DNA of 64,000 nt from Psoroptes ovis (Eukaryota; Arthropoda; Arachnida; Sarcoptiformes; Psoroptidae), in the NCBI GenBank assembly GCA_002943765.1, contig PQWQ01000009.1, positions 1,736,001 through 1,800,000 on the forward strand, written 5' to 3'. The translations under genes and the position numbers were made by a program. Positions 1 to 12,158 of the stretch are shown here, piece after piece. The notes under the pieces were generated by a model. The model saw only the letters and a program-made list of their open reading frames with translations, ran no database searches and had not been told where the DNA came from. The stretch's first letter is position 1. Every line of letters begins with the position of its first letter.

Positions 1-188
1 GCGGTAATCGACTTTTATCTGGGATAAATTTATTCAATAATGTTGTTGTATGAATATTTGATTTAAGAAAATAATCAAAATCATTGAAATTATTGAAATA
101 TTTTGACAGAAATGTTGCTCGCCGAAACAAAATTAAATAAGAATAATTTTTGATTATATTCAACATTGGAAAAATGCTTGAAACACGC

Positions 189-483
189 CTAAATCAATGC
201 TCGTTTTTGTAGCAATGTTAATCCTTTCTAAATGTTGATGAAAATAAAAACATTAATACTGATACCGATGATGAAATAATGTGAAATTTACCTTGTAAAA
301 AAATTCAATATCTTCAGGTCGATCTAAATGTTGATTAGCTCGAAATTCTTGACGAATTCTTCGATGAAAATAATCTTTATCAGTGTAACGTAATTCGTTA
401 CGACCAAATCTTAATAGATCTTTGTAAAGACTGCGAATACAAGATTTTGTTATAATGATCTTAGTCGTTGGATTAATACACAT
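189..483 (-). CDS. LYR-motif mitochondrial protein, MIEF1 upstream-ORF microprotein (AltMiD51/L0R8F8) type
   Basis: Two exons: 483-292 and 227-189, joined in phase 0, giving 76 residues. Exon 1 carries SLYKDLLRFG at about 18-27, then LRYTDKDYF (31-39) and RIRQEFRANQ. Exon 2 adds KGLTLLQKRALI and the stop. This order (LYR-like tripeptide, conserved Arg-Tyr-Thr-Asp, Phe/Tyr, Arg-x-x-Phe, closing Lys-Gly-hydrophobic segment) matches the human microprotein encoded upstream of MIEF1. That protein is mitochondrial and is found with MALSU1 and acyl carrier protein on the large mitoribosomal subunit. The third motif residue is Lys instead of Arg. A poly(A) signal lies at 34-29 on the same strand, so the transcript seems to end soon after the stop. 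I see no MIEF1 reading frame in the short downstream stretch. The exon 2 join is inferred from a good acceptor and sequence fit. Another LYRM family member is the main alternative. Confidence 0.75.
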
Positions 484-755
484 AATTTTTCAAGAAATTT
501 TTGATCAATAATTGAATTAATTCGTCAATTTAAATCATCAAAAAATGACCAAGATGCAAAATGAAAAAAATTTGATCAACAAAACAAGAACATCGTGTTG
601 ATCAATTCATAAAGAGCGTGACGAAAATTTTTAAATTATCGCCTTACTGGAATTAAATTGATTGAATAAAATTAAAACCGAGGCCATCACAGACCCCAGT
701 ATACTGTTGAATTGAATTTTTATTAAGAAAATACTACTAAAATGGAAAATAAAAT

Positions 756-3488
756 TCAAATCAATATGATCATATCATTCGAGATAAATATTTGATTTAA
801 ATCATTCATTTTGGCCAATGCTGAATCAATTTCTTCACGTCTGAAATTCAATTTACCTTCATTTTCCGCTTCTTCCCGACATCTTTGATGAACAATATCC
901 TTGGTTAGATTCGATGTCTTTTGTTCATTGAAAATTTTGAATAAAAATTGTCTGAATTCTTTCAAACGAGCATCGGTCAATTCAATAGGTGAAGAGCTTT
1001 TCGGAGATTCTGATTTCATTTCTTCGATTGTTGTTGTTAATGAGGTATCTGCGTCAGCTGGTTGATCAACATCCATAGATTCATGTGTTTTAACCGAACG
1101 ATGCACTTTCTTTTCTTCTGGACGAAATTCATAGACATCACCATCATCAATTTCTTCATCTTCCTCATCATCTTCATCGTGGTCATCATCATCATCACCA
1201 TCTTCGACACGACGTTTACGTTTACGTGGTTTTTCCAATACTTTTTGAAAATGTGAAAATTGTACCATTTCGACAGCCGCTTTAGCATCGACAGCATCGA
1301 TCGATTTGGATAAACGAGCTCTTGCATGAGCTGTTGATAAACGAATCATAGTTTCCAAAGTTCTAGCTGTGATTGGTTGGGTCTAGATTGGATGAAAAAA
1401 ACTATTTTTAGTAATTTCTTAAAGACACAACCCTTCAACTTACACGACAAAGATCATTTTGTGATGAATCATATGTACGAAGTTTCGAATATTCTTCAGC
1501 AATTATATCGATAGCTTCTTGTGTCAGCTGTGGTTTGATAGCTTTAGCAAAATGAATATATTTACGCATAAAACTCATGGTGACAAATTTTTCACTAATT
1601 ATTAAAATTCAAAAAAATATTAATTAAACTGTCGTAAATTACTAAATCATCAAAACAACTCACTTTCGGCGACGTTTACCATGTAATAATGGATCATATT
1701 TTTCATAAATATCTTGTCCAGTTTCATGTTCTTCTTCCATTTTACTTTGATTCATTTTTGTTGATAAGAAATCAGCATTCGTAACGATTGGAAGAGCTAT
1801 TTTTTGAGGTAGATTAAATTTAAACAATTAAGAAATGATATAAAATAATAAGAAATTCAACTTACGTTCACCATCTTGTTCACCATGTGGACGGAATCGA
1901 TGTACGCGAACAACATGATCAGAAATTTCCGTATCATTATCGATATTATTCACGTCCAACATGATGAATAATAAATCAAAACGTGAAAGTAACGAGTCTT
2001 GCATTCCGATATTATCATGAGGTGTTTTGTACTGGTCATAACGACCATAAACAGGATTCGCTGCGGCCAACACTGAACATCGAGCATTTAATTGTGCTTG
2101 AATACCAGCTTTAGTAATCGTAACTTTGCCTTGTTCCATCACTTCATGAATAGCTGTCCGATCAATATCACTCATTTTATCAAATTCATCAATGCAAACA
2201 ACGCCACGATCAGCAAGAACCATAGCACCTGCTTCTAAACGTCGATCACCAGTTTCAGGATCATGAGTAACAGCTGCAGTAAGACCAACACCTGATGATC
2301 CACGTCCAGTTGTTGCAACAGCACGTGGTGCACAATTCAATACATAACGTAATAATTGAGACTTGGATACAGATGGATCACCAATCAAAAGGATATTTAT
2401 GTCACCACGAAGACGTGTACCGTTCGGTAATTTCTTTTCCAATCCACCGAGTAACATGCAAAGTATAGCTTTCTTAATATAATCATGTCCATAGATTGAT
2501 GGTGCCAATGATCGAGCCAGAACATCGAAAACATTTTTCTGCTTGGAAAATCGTTGATAACGCTGTAAATCTTCTTTCATCAAATCAACAACCGAATCTT
2601 TTTCATTTAATTGTGTTATGTTGTTGGCCAACACAACCGTGCGAAAAGTTCCAGACGTATAATAGCCTTGTTTGTTCGGTAAACATCTATAAGGGCCAAC
2701 AATTAAAACTCGATCACCTGGTTTACAAGCATCAACTAAATCATTGTCCGCGATGATATCTACTGAACGAGGCAATTGTCCGGCCGGAGCTTTCTCGGGC
2801 ATTTCTTGTATCGAAAGAATTTGATGATCTTTATATGTCGATAGACCGAATTCAGTTTCCAACAGATTTCCATCTTCATCTTTCGTTGGATAAACCGAAG
2901 ACGATGGATAAGCAGACAATGATGTCAGATCAGTATAACGTCTTTCAATTCTTTTTTTAGTGGCCGGACAATAATGAATTGAACGAACAATTTTTGGTCG
3001 AACTAGCGAACATCTGGTAACGATTCCTTCGACAGCAATAATACAACCCAAAAATGATGATGATAAATTACGAGGTGTAACATGATGTGAACCAAAACTA
3101 CCCTCTAAACCAATTAAAAATTCTTCAAAAGCTTCAGCATAATCCGGTGCTTGATGTGCAATATAATCACGAAGAGCATTTTGAAACAATACAATTTCAT
3201 CAATGCCAGAGGTAAGTAAACACTTGGTACGAAGCGGTAATTTTTTCCGTAAATCATTAACATTTACAATCAAACGTTGTTGTTGTGTTTTGATCATATG
3301 TTTGACAGCATCAGCATAACATGCTTGATCATTCTATTCGAGAGAGGAAAAATTCAAGAATTATTCATCAAAAATAAATCATATTGAACAGTGATCATAA
3401 CCTCATCATCAAGAAAATCCAAATATTGTGATTGAATTTCACGTTGTTCAGCATTATCATTGTCTTTCAGATCATTGAAAAAAGCCAT
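756..3488 (-). CDS. MCM3: DNA replication licensing factor MCM3
   Basis: Five exons: 3488-3402, 3333-1866, 1796-1664, 1594-1444 and 1382-756. All phases agree and give 821 residues, against about 808 in vertebrates. MCM3 is a subunit of the MCM2-7 replicative helicase in the nucleus. Visible features are the N-terminal YLDFLDDE; the oligonucleotide-binding region with CPATKKRIERRY; Walker A GDPSVSKSQ near residue 346; Walker B with CIDEFDKM near 409; and the arginine-finger motif SRFDLLF near 479. The C-terminal winged-helix part holds KFVTMSFMRKYIHFAK and ARTLETMIRLSTAHA. An acidic and basic low-complexity linker (KRKRRVEDGDDDDD) precedes the final helix-turn-helix, as in other MCM3 proteins. 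The segment CSLVRPKIVRSIHYCPATKK marks it as MCM3 and not another MCM. The start is the only ATG in good context before YLDFLDDE. A CTCF-like motif sits about 160 bases upstream. Confidence 0.96.
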
Positions 3489-3648
3489 TATCTTCTTCGC
3501 GAGAATCGAATTAAAATTAATTCAAATTGATTCGTTAATTTGAATCGAATGTGATGCGAATGAAATTTTGGAGCGAAAATTTTTTTAACACAAAAAAAAC
3601 ATAAGCTCCGCCCATAACGTTATGTTTGAATTTTTCCTGCAAACATTG

Positions 3649-3661
3649 CACCATCTGGTGG
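3649..3661 (-). promoter_or_regulatory. CTCF-like core motif upstream of MCM3
   Basis: The minus-strand sequence reads CCACCAGATGGTG and fits the CTCF core (CCAC-N-AG-R-K-GG). It lies between the MCM3 start and the 3' end of the neighbouring secreted-protein gene. This is a motif match only; see the finding on similar motifs at three promoters. Confidence 0.3.
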
Positions 3662-3712
3662 AAATTTTCAGCAATTAAATTTTTCAAATTTTCAATTTTC
3701 AAATTCCAAAAT

Positions 3713-4450
3713 TCAATTTATTAATTTTTGTTGCAATTTTCTGGTCATTTTTCGTTCATTGTTCAATGTTTTCAACAAGGCAATCTTTAAATCCAGTTTC
3801 TTGATCATATTCTTCAGGTGTTTATTCACGCTTCGATATTTATTGATCGTTTGTTGCCGATCTGATCGAGGATTATAACTTTCATTTTGTGTTTCAATCA
3901 TTTCACGGATATCGTTGATTGCTTGCACAGGATTGATGCCATCGTTGATCATATGGTCACCATTATGATCATTTTGTTGTTCATCTCGGTAAAACATATA
4001 GAGTTTATCATATTCCATTGTTTTAATTTTCAATTCTTGTAATAAATCATCTTGTTCTTTTTTCAATTCATCAATCAACAACATTTGTTTCATTTCGATT
4101 GATGACATTGTTGGTTTTGCCGTTGTTGTTGTTGCTGCTGCTGCAGCTTTTTTTGGCTGATCAATGATTTCGGATACAACATTTGATACTAAATCAATTG
4201 CAAGTGGTGCAAGCAACGCTACGACCATTCCAAATCCATGACGTTCGTGATTGCTATCGATAGATTGTACATCATTGCCAGCATCATTAGTTGTATTATC
4301 AAAATAATCAATTTTAACATCATTTAAATGATCGATATTGTCCAATAGTAAAGGCGATGATGATGGACGTCTTAATTTTCTTGAATTAATTTCATATAAG
4401 AGGGTTAAAAGCAAAAACAGCGTAATAATTAATGGAATTAGTTTAAACAT
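3713..4450 (-). CDS. Unrecognised secreted or membrane protein with coiled coil
   Basis: Single-exon frame of 245 residues. Residues 1-20 are a strong signal peptide or anchor, MFKLIPLIITLFLLLTLLYE. A second hydrophobic stretch, GFGMVVALLAPLAIDLVSNVV, sits at 72-92. An Ala/Thr-rich linker (102-112) follows, then a long charged region with heptad-like Leu/Ile spacing (about 120-240), rich in Lys, Glu and Asn, which probably forms coiled coil. I do not recognise the family. The frame is long for such AT-rich DNA and starts with an ATG directly before the signal peptide, so I take it as real. It is divergent from VPS41, with 287 bases between the two starts that must hold both promoters. Confidence 0.7.
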   Translation of the reverse strand: MFKLIPLIITLFLLLTLLYEINSRKLRRPSSSPLLLDNIDHLNDVKIDYFDNTTNDAGNDVQSIDSNHERHGFGMVVALLAPLAIDLVSNVVSEIIDQPKKAAAAATTTTAKPTMSSIEMKQMLLIDELKKEQDDLLQELKIKTMEYDKLYMFYRDEQQNDHNGDHMINDGINPVQAINDIREMIETQNESYNPRSDRQQTINKYRSVNKHLKNMIKKLDLKIALLKTLNNERKMTRKLQQKLIN

Positions 4451-4737
4451 TTAAATCTTGAATCGTAAACAAAAATTAATGAATCAAATCAGCTGATTTT
4501 TTTAAATGGAATGATCCTGTTTTTAAATGGAAAATTGTAAATTAAATCATGGTTAATCATGCGCAGTCTCAGTGAAAACAAAACTTACATGAAAAAAAAA
4601 ATCAAAACAAACATAAAACTCATTCATATTTTTAAATTTTATCATTCGAAAATTGATTGATTTGAATCGAAATTAATGAAGATTAATACCGAATTATCTG
4701 CTTTGAACTTTCATTGATTTAAAAAACAACAAAAACA

Positions 4738-7700
4738 ATGAATAAATCATTGAAAAGTGCTTCAAATAATGATGATTCAATAATCTTCAAGAATGATGAT
4801 ACGAATCCATCGATTATTTTATCAAATCAAGTAGGTGTTTTTCGAGGTCGATTAATTTCGATTAATCACATTTGATTCGACATTTATTTTTCGTAGAGCT
4901 CAATCATGGATCAAACCAGTTATGATAATGAAATCACTGATGATTTTGATGATAAAGATGGCCAAAATAGATGCACAGATAATGATGAAGACGACGACGA
5001 TGATGATGATGATGATGAACCTAAATTGAGTTATTCACGTATTCGTGGTGATGTTCCAAGCATATTGAAAAGTGAATCCATTACATGTATAGCTACACAT
5101 GAAAAAGTAATCAATTGAAAATTCATTGCATTGGATTCGATCCTTGAAATCAATTTGATTAATTAATTTTTTTCGCTGATAGTTTTTCGTTTTAGGAACA
5201 CAATCAGGACATTTATATGTATTGAATATTGATGGTATTAATTGTTCGAATATTTTGAACAATTTGGTAAGTCGATAAGGTTAATACCTTGCTATTTTTA
5301 ATAATAATTATCACCCTCTCTATTTCCCTTAGCACAATTCTTCGATAAATCAGATTAGTATCGATGATAAAGCCGATTTTATAGCATCATGTTCAGATCA
5401 TTATGTTTGCATTCAAGAACTGTATACAATCGGTGAACCACATTATACAAATATCATTGAACGACCAGTCAAAGCAATAGCAATTGATCCACAATACGGC
5501 ACTTTGAGTTCACGTCGTTTTGTCATTGGTGAAGCTGATCGTTTATTATTTTTTGAAAAAAATTTACTTGGAAGATATCGTGCCACGTGTTTACAACAAG
5601 CACGTGGTATTGTACGTTCCATTAATTGGACCGGTAATTTTATTGTTTGGACATCGGATCTTTGTTTGAAAATTTATGATCCCCAAAGCAAGACAATCAT
5701 TACACATTTGGATCGTGATAAAGAATTCGATTATCGAATCAAATTAGATCTTTACCAATGCAGTTTCACGTGGCGTGATCAACGTACATTATTGATTGCA
5801 TGGGGAAATTCAATAAAAATCTGTAAGATTAAACAACGACATTATGATTCGGAGCTTTCACTGACGCAAGCTGTAATGATGTCGCATGATCGTACTCGTA
5901 AATATTATGTTGAATTAGGTTTGATTATATTTGATTTTTGACCAATGAATTGATAATCATTAATCATATATTCTCTTCATTCACAGTTAATTCATTCAAT
6001 ATTGATTCACATTTGATTGCTTGTGGTGTTGTACCATTCGAAACGAATAGATTGCTGATTTTATGTACACAAAAATCATTTCTATATCCAACAATTGGTG
6101 ATTCAATATCGGAACCATCAAATACTGATTCAATATTGGAAGAAAATCAAAAATTATGTCGAATAAAGTTGGTTGAACCAAAAAATGCTGATATATTCAC
6201 CGATATTTCCGATGATATACTAACACCGAATGATTTTACAAAAACAGTACAGAAAACACGTGATATTCAAATGATACATTATGCCGAAGAAAATGCATAT
6301 TTGATTATTTGTCCACGTGATTTAATTGTTGCAAGACCACGTGAAGAAGATGATTCCATTGATTGGCTCTTGAGTCGACAAAAATTTCGTAAAGCATTTC
6401 AACGTTTGAAATCAAATCATCGATGTGTACGTCATACCTATGAAAGTGTTGGCCAATTATTCATTAAACATTTGCTAGAACAAGCGTCTTTGGATTCATG
6501 TGAAGAAGCTGGAAGAATTTGCCACGAGTTATGTCAACGAAATCCAAATCTTTGGGAAATGAATTTAAATCTATTCAAACAATTCAATTGTCTACGTGTT
6601 TTAGCCAAATATTTGCCCATAGGTCGAGATAATCAACGTCTTCTTGAATCACATTTATATGAAATGGTTTTAATCGAATTCCTTGAACAAGATGATTCCG
6701 AAGGTTTTTTGAGAACAATACGTTTGTTACCACCACATTTATATTCAACAGAAATTATGATCGATCATTTGACGACAAAACTATCCGCACAAACCAAACA
6801 AGACGATAATCTTCTTGAATCATTAGCCGAAATGTATACATATGAATGTCGATACCAGAAAGCTTTGTTCATATTTCTTCAAACACGTAATGCTAAACGT
6901 GTGTTTGATTTGATTTGGAAACATCGATTATTATATTTACTTGAAGATCGTATCATTGAATTATTAGAATTAGATTCGGAAGAAACTTCCCGGTTATTGA
7001 TCATGAATCAAGATTCAATATCATGTGATAAAGTAATCAAAAGACTGCAAAAACATCCAAAATTACTTTGTGCATATTTGGATCGTTTGATACATCGTCT
7101 TCCAGGAGCCTATACCCGTTATCATGATCTTCTTTTTGATTTATATGCCAAACATGCACCAGATCGAATCGTTCCATTTCTGAGGCAATCGAATTATATT
7201 CAATTGGAAAAAGCATTAAAAGTTTGTCGAGAACAACAGCTGACTAAAGCTGTTGTGTACATTTTAGGTCGAATGGGTAATACACATGAAGCATTGCGCA
7301 TTATTATCGATAAAACTGATGATATTAATGCAGCCATTGATTTTTGTAAAGAACATGGTGATGCTGATTTATGGGCCGAATTGATGGATATTTCAGTATC
7401 GAAACCAAATCTTTTATCAAAATTATTACGTGAAGTTGGCACAAATGCTACTGATCCAATTTCGTTGATATCACGAATACCAGAAGGTGAAAAAATTCCA
7501 GATTTAGTATCATCAATTGTGAAAATATTACAAGATTATCGTTTGATGGTCACATTGGAAGATGGTTGTAGACGTGTATTAAATTCTGATTGTTATCAAC
7601 AATTTCATAAAATGTATCGTATGCGTTCCAAAGCAGTGATTGTTCGTGATTCAGAACGATATTGTTTTTCATGTCAAGTACCTGGATCAACGGCCAACAA

Positions 7701-7992
7701 TCAAACATTATCATATGGTGAATATATTCTATTTCAATGTGGTCATCTTTTTCATACATCATGTTTAGATATGATTAATGATAAATCAATTTATAAGCAG
7801 GTAAATTATTGATAAATCTTCAATCTCTTCACATATGAATTTTTCACCCTTTCTTTACAGCAAAAATTATGTCAAATTTGTAAGACAAAAAACGGGATCG
7901 AACCAAATACTCCTTGTATTCCTTCAACATATTCTTCAACTTCACTTTCAATGAATTTCAATAATAATGGCAGCCATTTATACAGTCCATAA
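4738..7992 (+). CDS. VPS41: Vacuolar protein sorting protein 41 (HOPS subunit)
   Basis: Six exons: 4738-4830, 4897-5106, 5183-5266, 5333-5918, 5987-7800 and 7861-7992. All phases match and give 972 residues, somewhat longer than the vertebrate 854. VPS41 is the HOPS tethering subunit that drives fusion of late endosomes and autophagosomes with lysosomes. The N-terminus has the usual acidic run followed by EPKLSYSRI. The beta-propeller part shows GTQSGHLYVLNIDG, GNFIVWTSDLCLKIYD and PRDLIVARPREEDD. The helical (clathrin heavy chain repeat) part has ELMDISVSKPNLLSKLL and PDLVSSIVKILQDYRL. It ends in a RING-H2-type zinc finger: CFSC, CGHLFHTSC, CQIC. For exon 3 I chose the acceptor at 5181-5182, because it yields FFVLGTQSGH, which aligns to the family; the second AG at 5195 would break this. 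The extra length is mainly the acidic start and loops within the propeller. Confidence 0.95.
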
Positions 7993-8019
7993 TGTTAAAC
8001 ACATAAAGATGGTACAATT

Positions 8020-9500
8020 TTATTGAATCACAATATGATCATCATCAAATGGTATTTGTTCCAACAATAGTATCTCTTTACCATTGTCGTCTTCCATTGT
8101 TGATGACCGTTTATTATCATTATCGTTTTGAATTTGTTGCCGTTCTTGTTGTTCATAAACAATTTTCTTATTCGAATGTGATTGTCTTCTCAAATGATTA
8201 TGTACATTAACATATTTGGCCAACATTATTCGATTACATGGTTTGCAAATAACATTTTTACATTGATTATAAAATGAAAGATGATTCGAATATTTTTCCA
8301 ATAATCGTTTCAAACGATTATGATCTTTATCCAATAAATTTTTAATTATTTTCTGTAAATTTGAATCATTTTTGATTTCTTCTTTTCCCGGATTCTTTGA
8401 TATTCGCTCGACATTTTCAAGTTGTTTCAAATGCATTGAATGATTTAAATGATTCCGGATGCGATTATAATTTTTACCCAATAATTTATCACATAAACGG
8501 CAATAAATTTCATTGGAATGTATCAATAAATGATTCGCATTCATTTTGATTAAATTTTTCATTTTTACTTTTTCAATTTCTGAAGATTTATTTTCATTAT
8601 CACCAGGGTTATTGTTTTCAATCGAATCTAAATTACGAAGTGTCAAACGTGATACGTGCGATTGCCGATGACAATGACGAACAAGATTAAAATATTTTGC
8701 CTGTATTATTTTGTTGCATAATTTACAATGTATCATTGATTGATTATTCCATTCAAGATGATCAGAATTTCTTCGGATGAATTCATGAATTTTATTGGAT
8801 ATTTTCAAGGATTGACTGGTCTCACTTTCAAATTGTTCAATCGTTGTTGGTGATTCAGTCGATATCGATATATCTTCAGACATTGATTGTTCATTTGATA
8901 GATTTTCCATATTTTTCAAATGTGTACCATCATTTAACAAATGTTTTTTCACCAATAACAATGAATCACGCAATTCAACATTGCATTGTGTACAATAAAT
9001 TTTATCAAATTTTCGATTAACCAGCACACCGGATTGATATGCATCGATTAATATATCAATTTTATTCACTTCAGGATCACCATTTTCATCTTCATCATCA
9101 CTGACCATAACTAATTCATTAGTCGTAATTGTTATACAACGATTACTATTCACAGTGTTCAATTTTGATTTCAATTCGATCACTTTTGATGATTCAGATG
9201 ACAATAATTTTCGGGAAAAATTATTCGAATGATCTGCACTATTTAGATGTTTTTGTACAAATTCATCGCCATGATTTGATAGCTCCAAGCGGCAAAAGTT
9301 ACAATACAATTTAACGTTTGATGAGAATTTAAATATGCCACAATATTTATCGATAATTTTACGTATTTGAATTGCTTCGTTCGTTTCGAATACATTCGTA
9401 ATTGATTTTCTTTCAATTCGTTAAAGGAATTTTAAAATATTTAATTCAGTTTAATCAAATATTATTGAATTTACCTTTTTGAATTGATTGAAGCGGCCAT
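8020..9500 (-). CDS. Protein with five atypical C2H2 (U1/BED-like) zinc fingers
   Basis: Two exons: 9500-9475 (MAASINSK plus two bases) and 9409-8020, joined in frame, giving 471 residues. Five copies of a Cys-x2-Cys-x(11-14)-His-x(4-6)-His unit are visible. They begin YCNFCRLEL, YCTQCNVEL, HCKLCNKII, YCRLCDKLL and ICKPCNRIM, each followed by a spacer and a KHL/NHL...H ending such as NHLNHSMH. The AKYFNLVRH and AKYVNVHNHLRRQSH cores of fingers 3 and 5 are alike, so the repeats arose by internal duplication. The outline recalls BED or U1-type fingers in DNA- or RNA-binding proteins. I cannot name an orthologue. The first exon is inferred: without it the frame lacks an ATG, and the splice gives a proper start and continuous reading. 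Confidence 0.75.
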
Positions 9501-9750
9501 TGAATTATATTCATCGAACATTCATTAAATCTGACACAATTCGAATCTTTTGAAATTTTTTTTTTTTTTTGAAGCAAATCGAATCTTTAAAGAGACAAAT
9601 CACGTGACTTTGTTTATAATGTCAATATAGCCTAGTGTAGAGCATATAAGGTTGAAATGGATGAAATTTTCAAAAAAAATTTTCTTTTAATCTTTTTCTT
9701 GACCAGAGATATATTGTGAAATGAAATTTGAATTGAAATAAATTTGAAAT

Positions 9751-11908
9751 TCATTTCAAACCAATTACAATCAATGATATATCATCACGAAAATTACGTA
9801 CAACCGATTGTGGCAACGTTAAATATGATACCAATTTTTGATGCCGCCGTTTTTGTTGTTCATATTGATCGAAATGATGTGAAAATTTTTCCCTGTCATC
9901 ATCTTGATCAGTTAATAATGGATCTGATTCCGATGTTTTACCGAAATTAGGTTTAGGCACTGAATCAATAGTGTTTATATCACTTAATGCTGTACGTAAT
10001 AGAAATGTACCACAATTAATATCTTCGATAAGATCATCATCGGCTGTTATTCGTTTGAATTTAGTTATGGCACCATGTTTAATTTGTTTTTTCAAACGTT
10101 CAATAATTTCTTGTAATGATAATGGCCGCTTTGATTGATCATTACGATCATCATTGACTGGTTCAATATCAAATATTTGTGCCGATGTATAAGCAATGAT
10201 TTGTTGATTTACATTTTGTCTGTAGCGATTTACAGCTTTAACCACTTTACGCGATGATTCAAATTGTTCCCATAGACCATCGGTGGCCATCACAACAAAT
10301 CTATCCAGCCACATATCACCATCTTGTTCCAGATCAAACATTGTTATTTCAGGTGTAGCCGTCAGATATGGCGGGGTTCGATAAAATGTAGGAATAACAT
10401 GAGTACCGAAAGCACGGGTTAAACCTAATTGTTTCATTTTTTCAACTGTCCATTTGAATGGAAAATCACCGAATGCTCTTAACGGCATCAATTGACCCAA
10501 TAATCTATGTTCACGAATAATAAAATTATGTTCCTCTTTTGGATGTTGTGAATATAAACGATTCAATTCATTAACATTATCCGAATTGTGTTCATGAGAC
10601 AGTTCGATAACACGAAGTTTTTGTTTCTTTTCCAACGGTGATAACCGTCTTTTCTTCATTGTTGATTGTTGTTCTTGATCATCAATGCGTAGTAATCCCA
10701 TCACAGCACGACAATCACCGGTCGATGCAATGTAAAGTTTATTATTGATGACTAGAGCAATGATAGCACAAGAACCAGCAACAGCAAGTGAATGATAATA
10801 ATGCAACAATAGATTCGATGTTGTATTCGTTAGATTCGATTCAATTTCACGGCTAAGATCTTGATCACAACGAATGAAAGCTCGTTCAATAATTGATTTG
10901 AATAAATCATCAGTGGCCACCGGTGAATTGGCCAATTCATCATCGGCAAACTTTTGTAATGCATCAATTTCAAATTCTTCGATTCGAGATTGTAGACGGC
11001 GAGCAACTTCAGGCTCATAAATTGAATGAATATTATGATAGTAATTTGAAGGGGACAATGAATGATCGGATACAATCGTAGCGATATTATTCGCATCGAT
11101 CCGAATATTTTCATTTGGCCTGGTTGAACATAGATGTTGGGCTTTCAACCCGATAGCAATGTAATGAAATAAACGTCTTGTAATGACATCGGCACAAAAT
11201 CCACCCCCGTGTCCATCAAATACACCGAGTATTAGTGCTTTACAACTGTCTTCACCATCTCCATCATTTAAATCGATTGTCGAAACACGAAGACGATCTT
11301 CAATCGGATGATTCGATGCTAATTGATTCGATTCAACTTGTGAAATCCATGGATGATCTATTAATGAATATAATTGTTTTGGCATGGTTTGCCTTTCTTT
11401 CGATGAGATTCGTTTCTGTTTACGTCTTATGGCTTCGAATTTTTTATTTTTGGCAAATTTTTTCGATTCCAATACATCAATGAAATTCTGTACAAATCTA
11501 ACATTATCAGCTGCAATTCTATTGTTTAATACTAACGATTCATTTGTACGTAATATTGCAGTCACCTGGTCATTGGGAAAAAATCAAAATTGAACATCTT
11601 TATTTTAAAAAAATTTACATGAAAATTCCAATCAAATTCAAATTACTTACCTGTTCAGGTGTCAAATCAGGTGGTGGATCATCCGATTCACCACCAATAG
11701 CACTGAAATATGATTCAATTTTTTTTGAATTACGAAAAAACGATGATGATGATGATGATGATGATAAGGAACTTGATGCATATCTTTGTAAATGATTCTT
11801 ATACGATGCGAACAATAGATTATTTACATTTTCAATTAAACATTTTTTAATGGATATCGTTTTAATTAATTGAAATTTCAATGATTTTGTTAACAATTTT
11901 ATTAACAT
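9751..11908 (-). CDS. PDP1: Pyruvate dehydrogenase phosphatase catalytic subunit (PP2C family)
   Basis: Two exons: 11908-11651 and 11565-9751, joined in phase 0, giving 690 residues. The enzyme removes phosphate from E1 alpha of the pyruvate dehydrogenase complex in the mitochondrial matrix and so activates it. The N-terminus, MLIKLLTKSLKFQLIKT, is basic and lacks acidic residues, as in a matrix presequence. The exon junction gives LTPEQVTAILRTNE, the family's segment ahead of the catalytic domain. PP2C motifs are GVFDGHGGG (metal-binding Asp near 203), STGDCRAVMG, RAFGDFPFKW, ATDGLWEQF and, at the C-terminus, FRDDISLIVIG. RAFGDFPFKW and the NxPxED-type SNHPIEDRL separate it from general PP2C enzymes. 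It is longer than vertebrate PDP1 (about 537), because of a poly-Ser region after the presequence and loops near the C-terminus. Whether it matches PDP1 or PDP2 cannot be settled here. Confidence 0.92.
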
Positions 11909-12158
11909 TTTTGTTGATCTAATTGATGCCTTCGATTGAATTACATTGAATAAATCATTTAATAATGAACATCTTTAAGATAAACGAACATGATTTGATT
12001 CAAAATGATTAAATTTTAAACTTGAAACAAAAAGAGATAAATAATAAATATTTATAATCGTTCATTTCTCTTATTTTGCCGAATGACAATATCGATATAA
12101 TCGATGTTTTTTTTTCGATGACCAAATTTGAATTAATTTAAATTTAATTCAATTCAAA

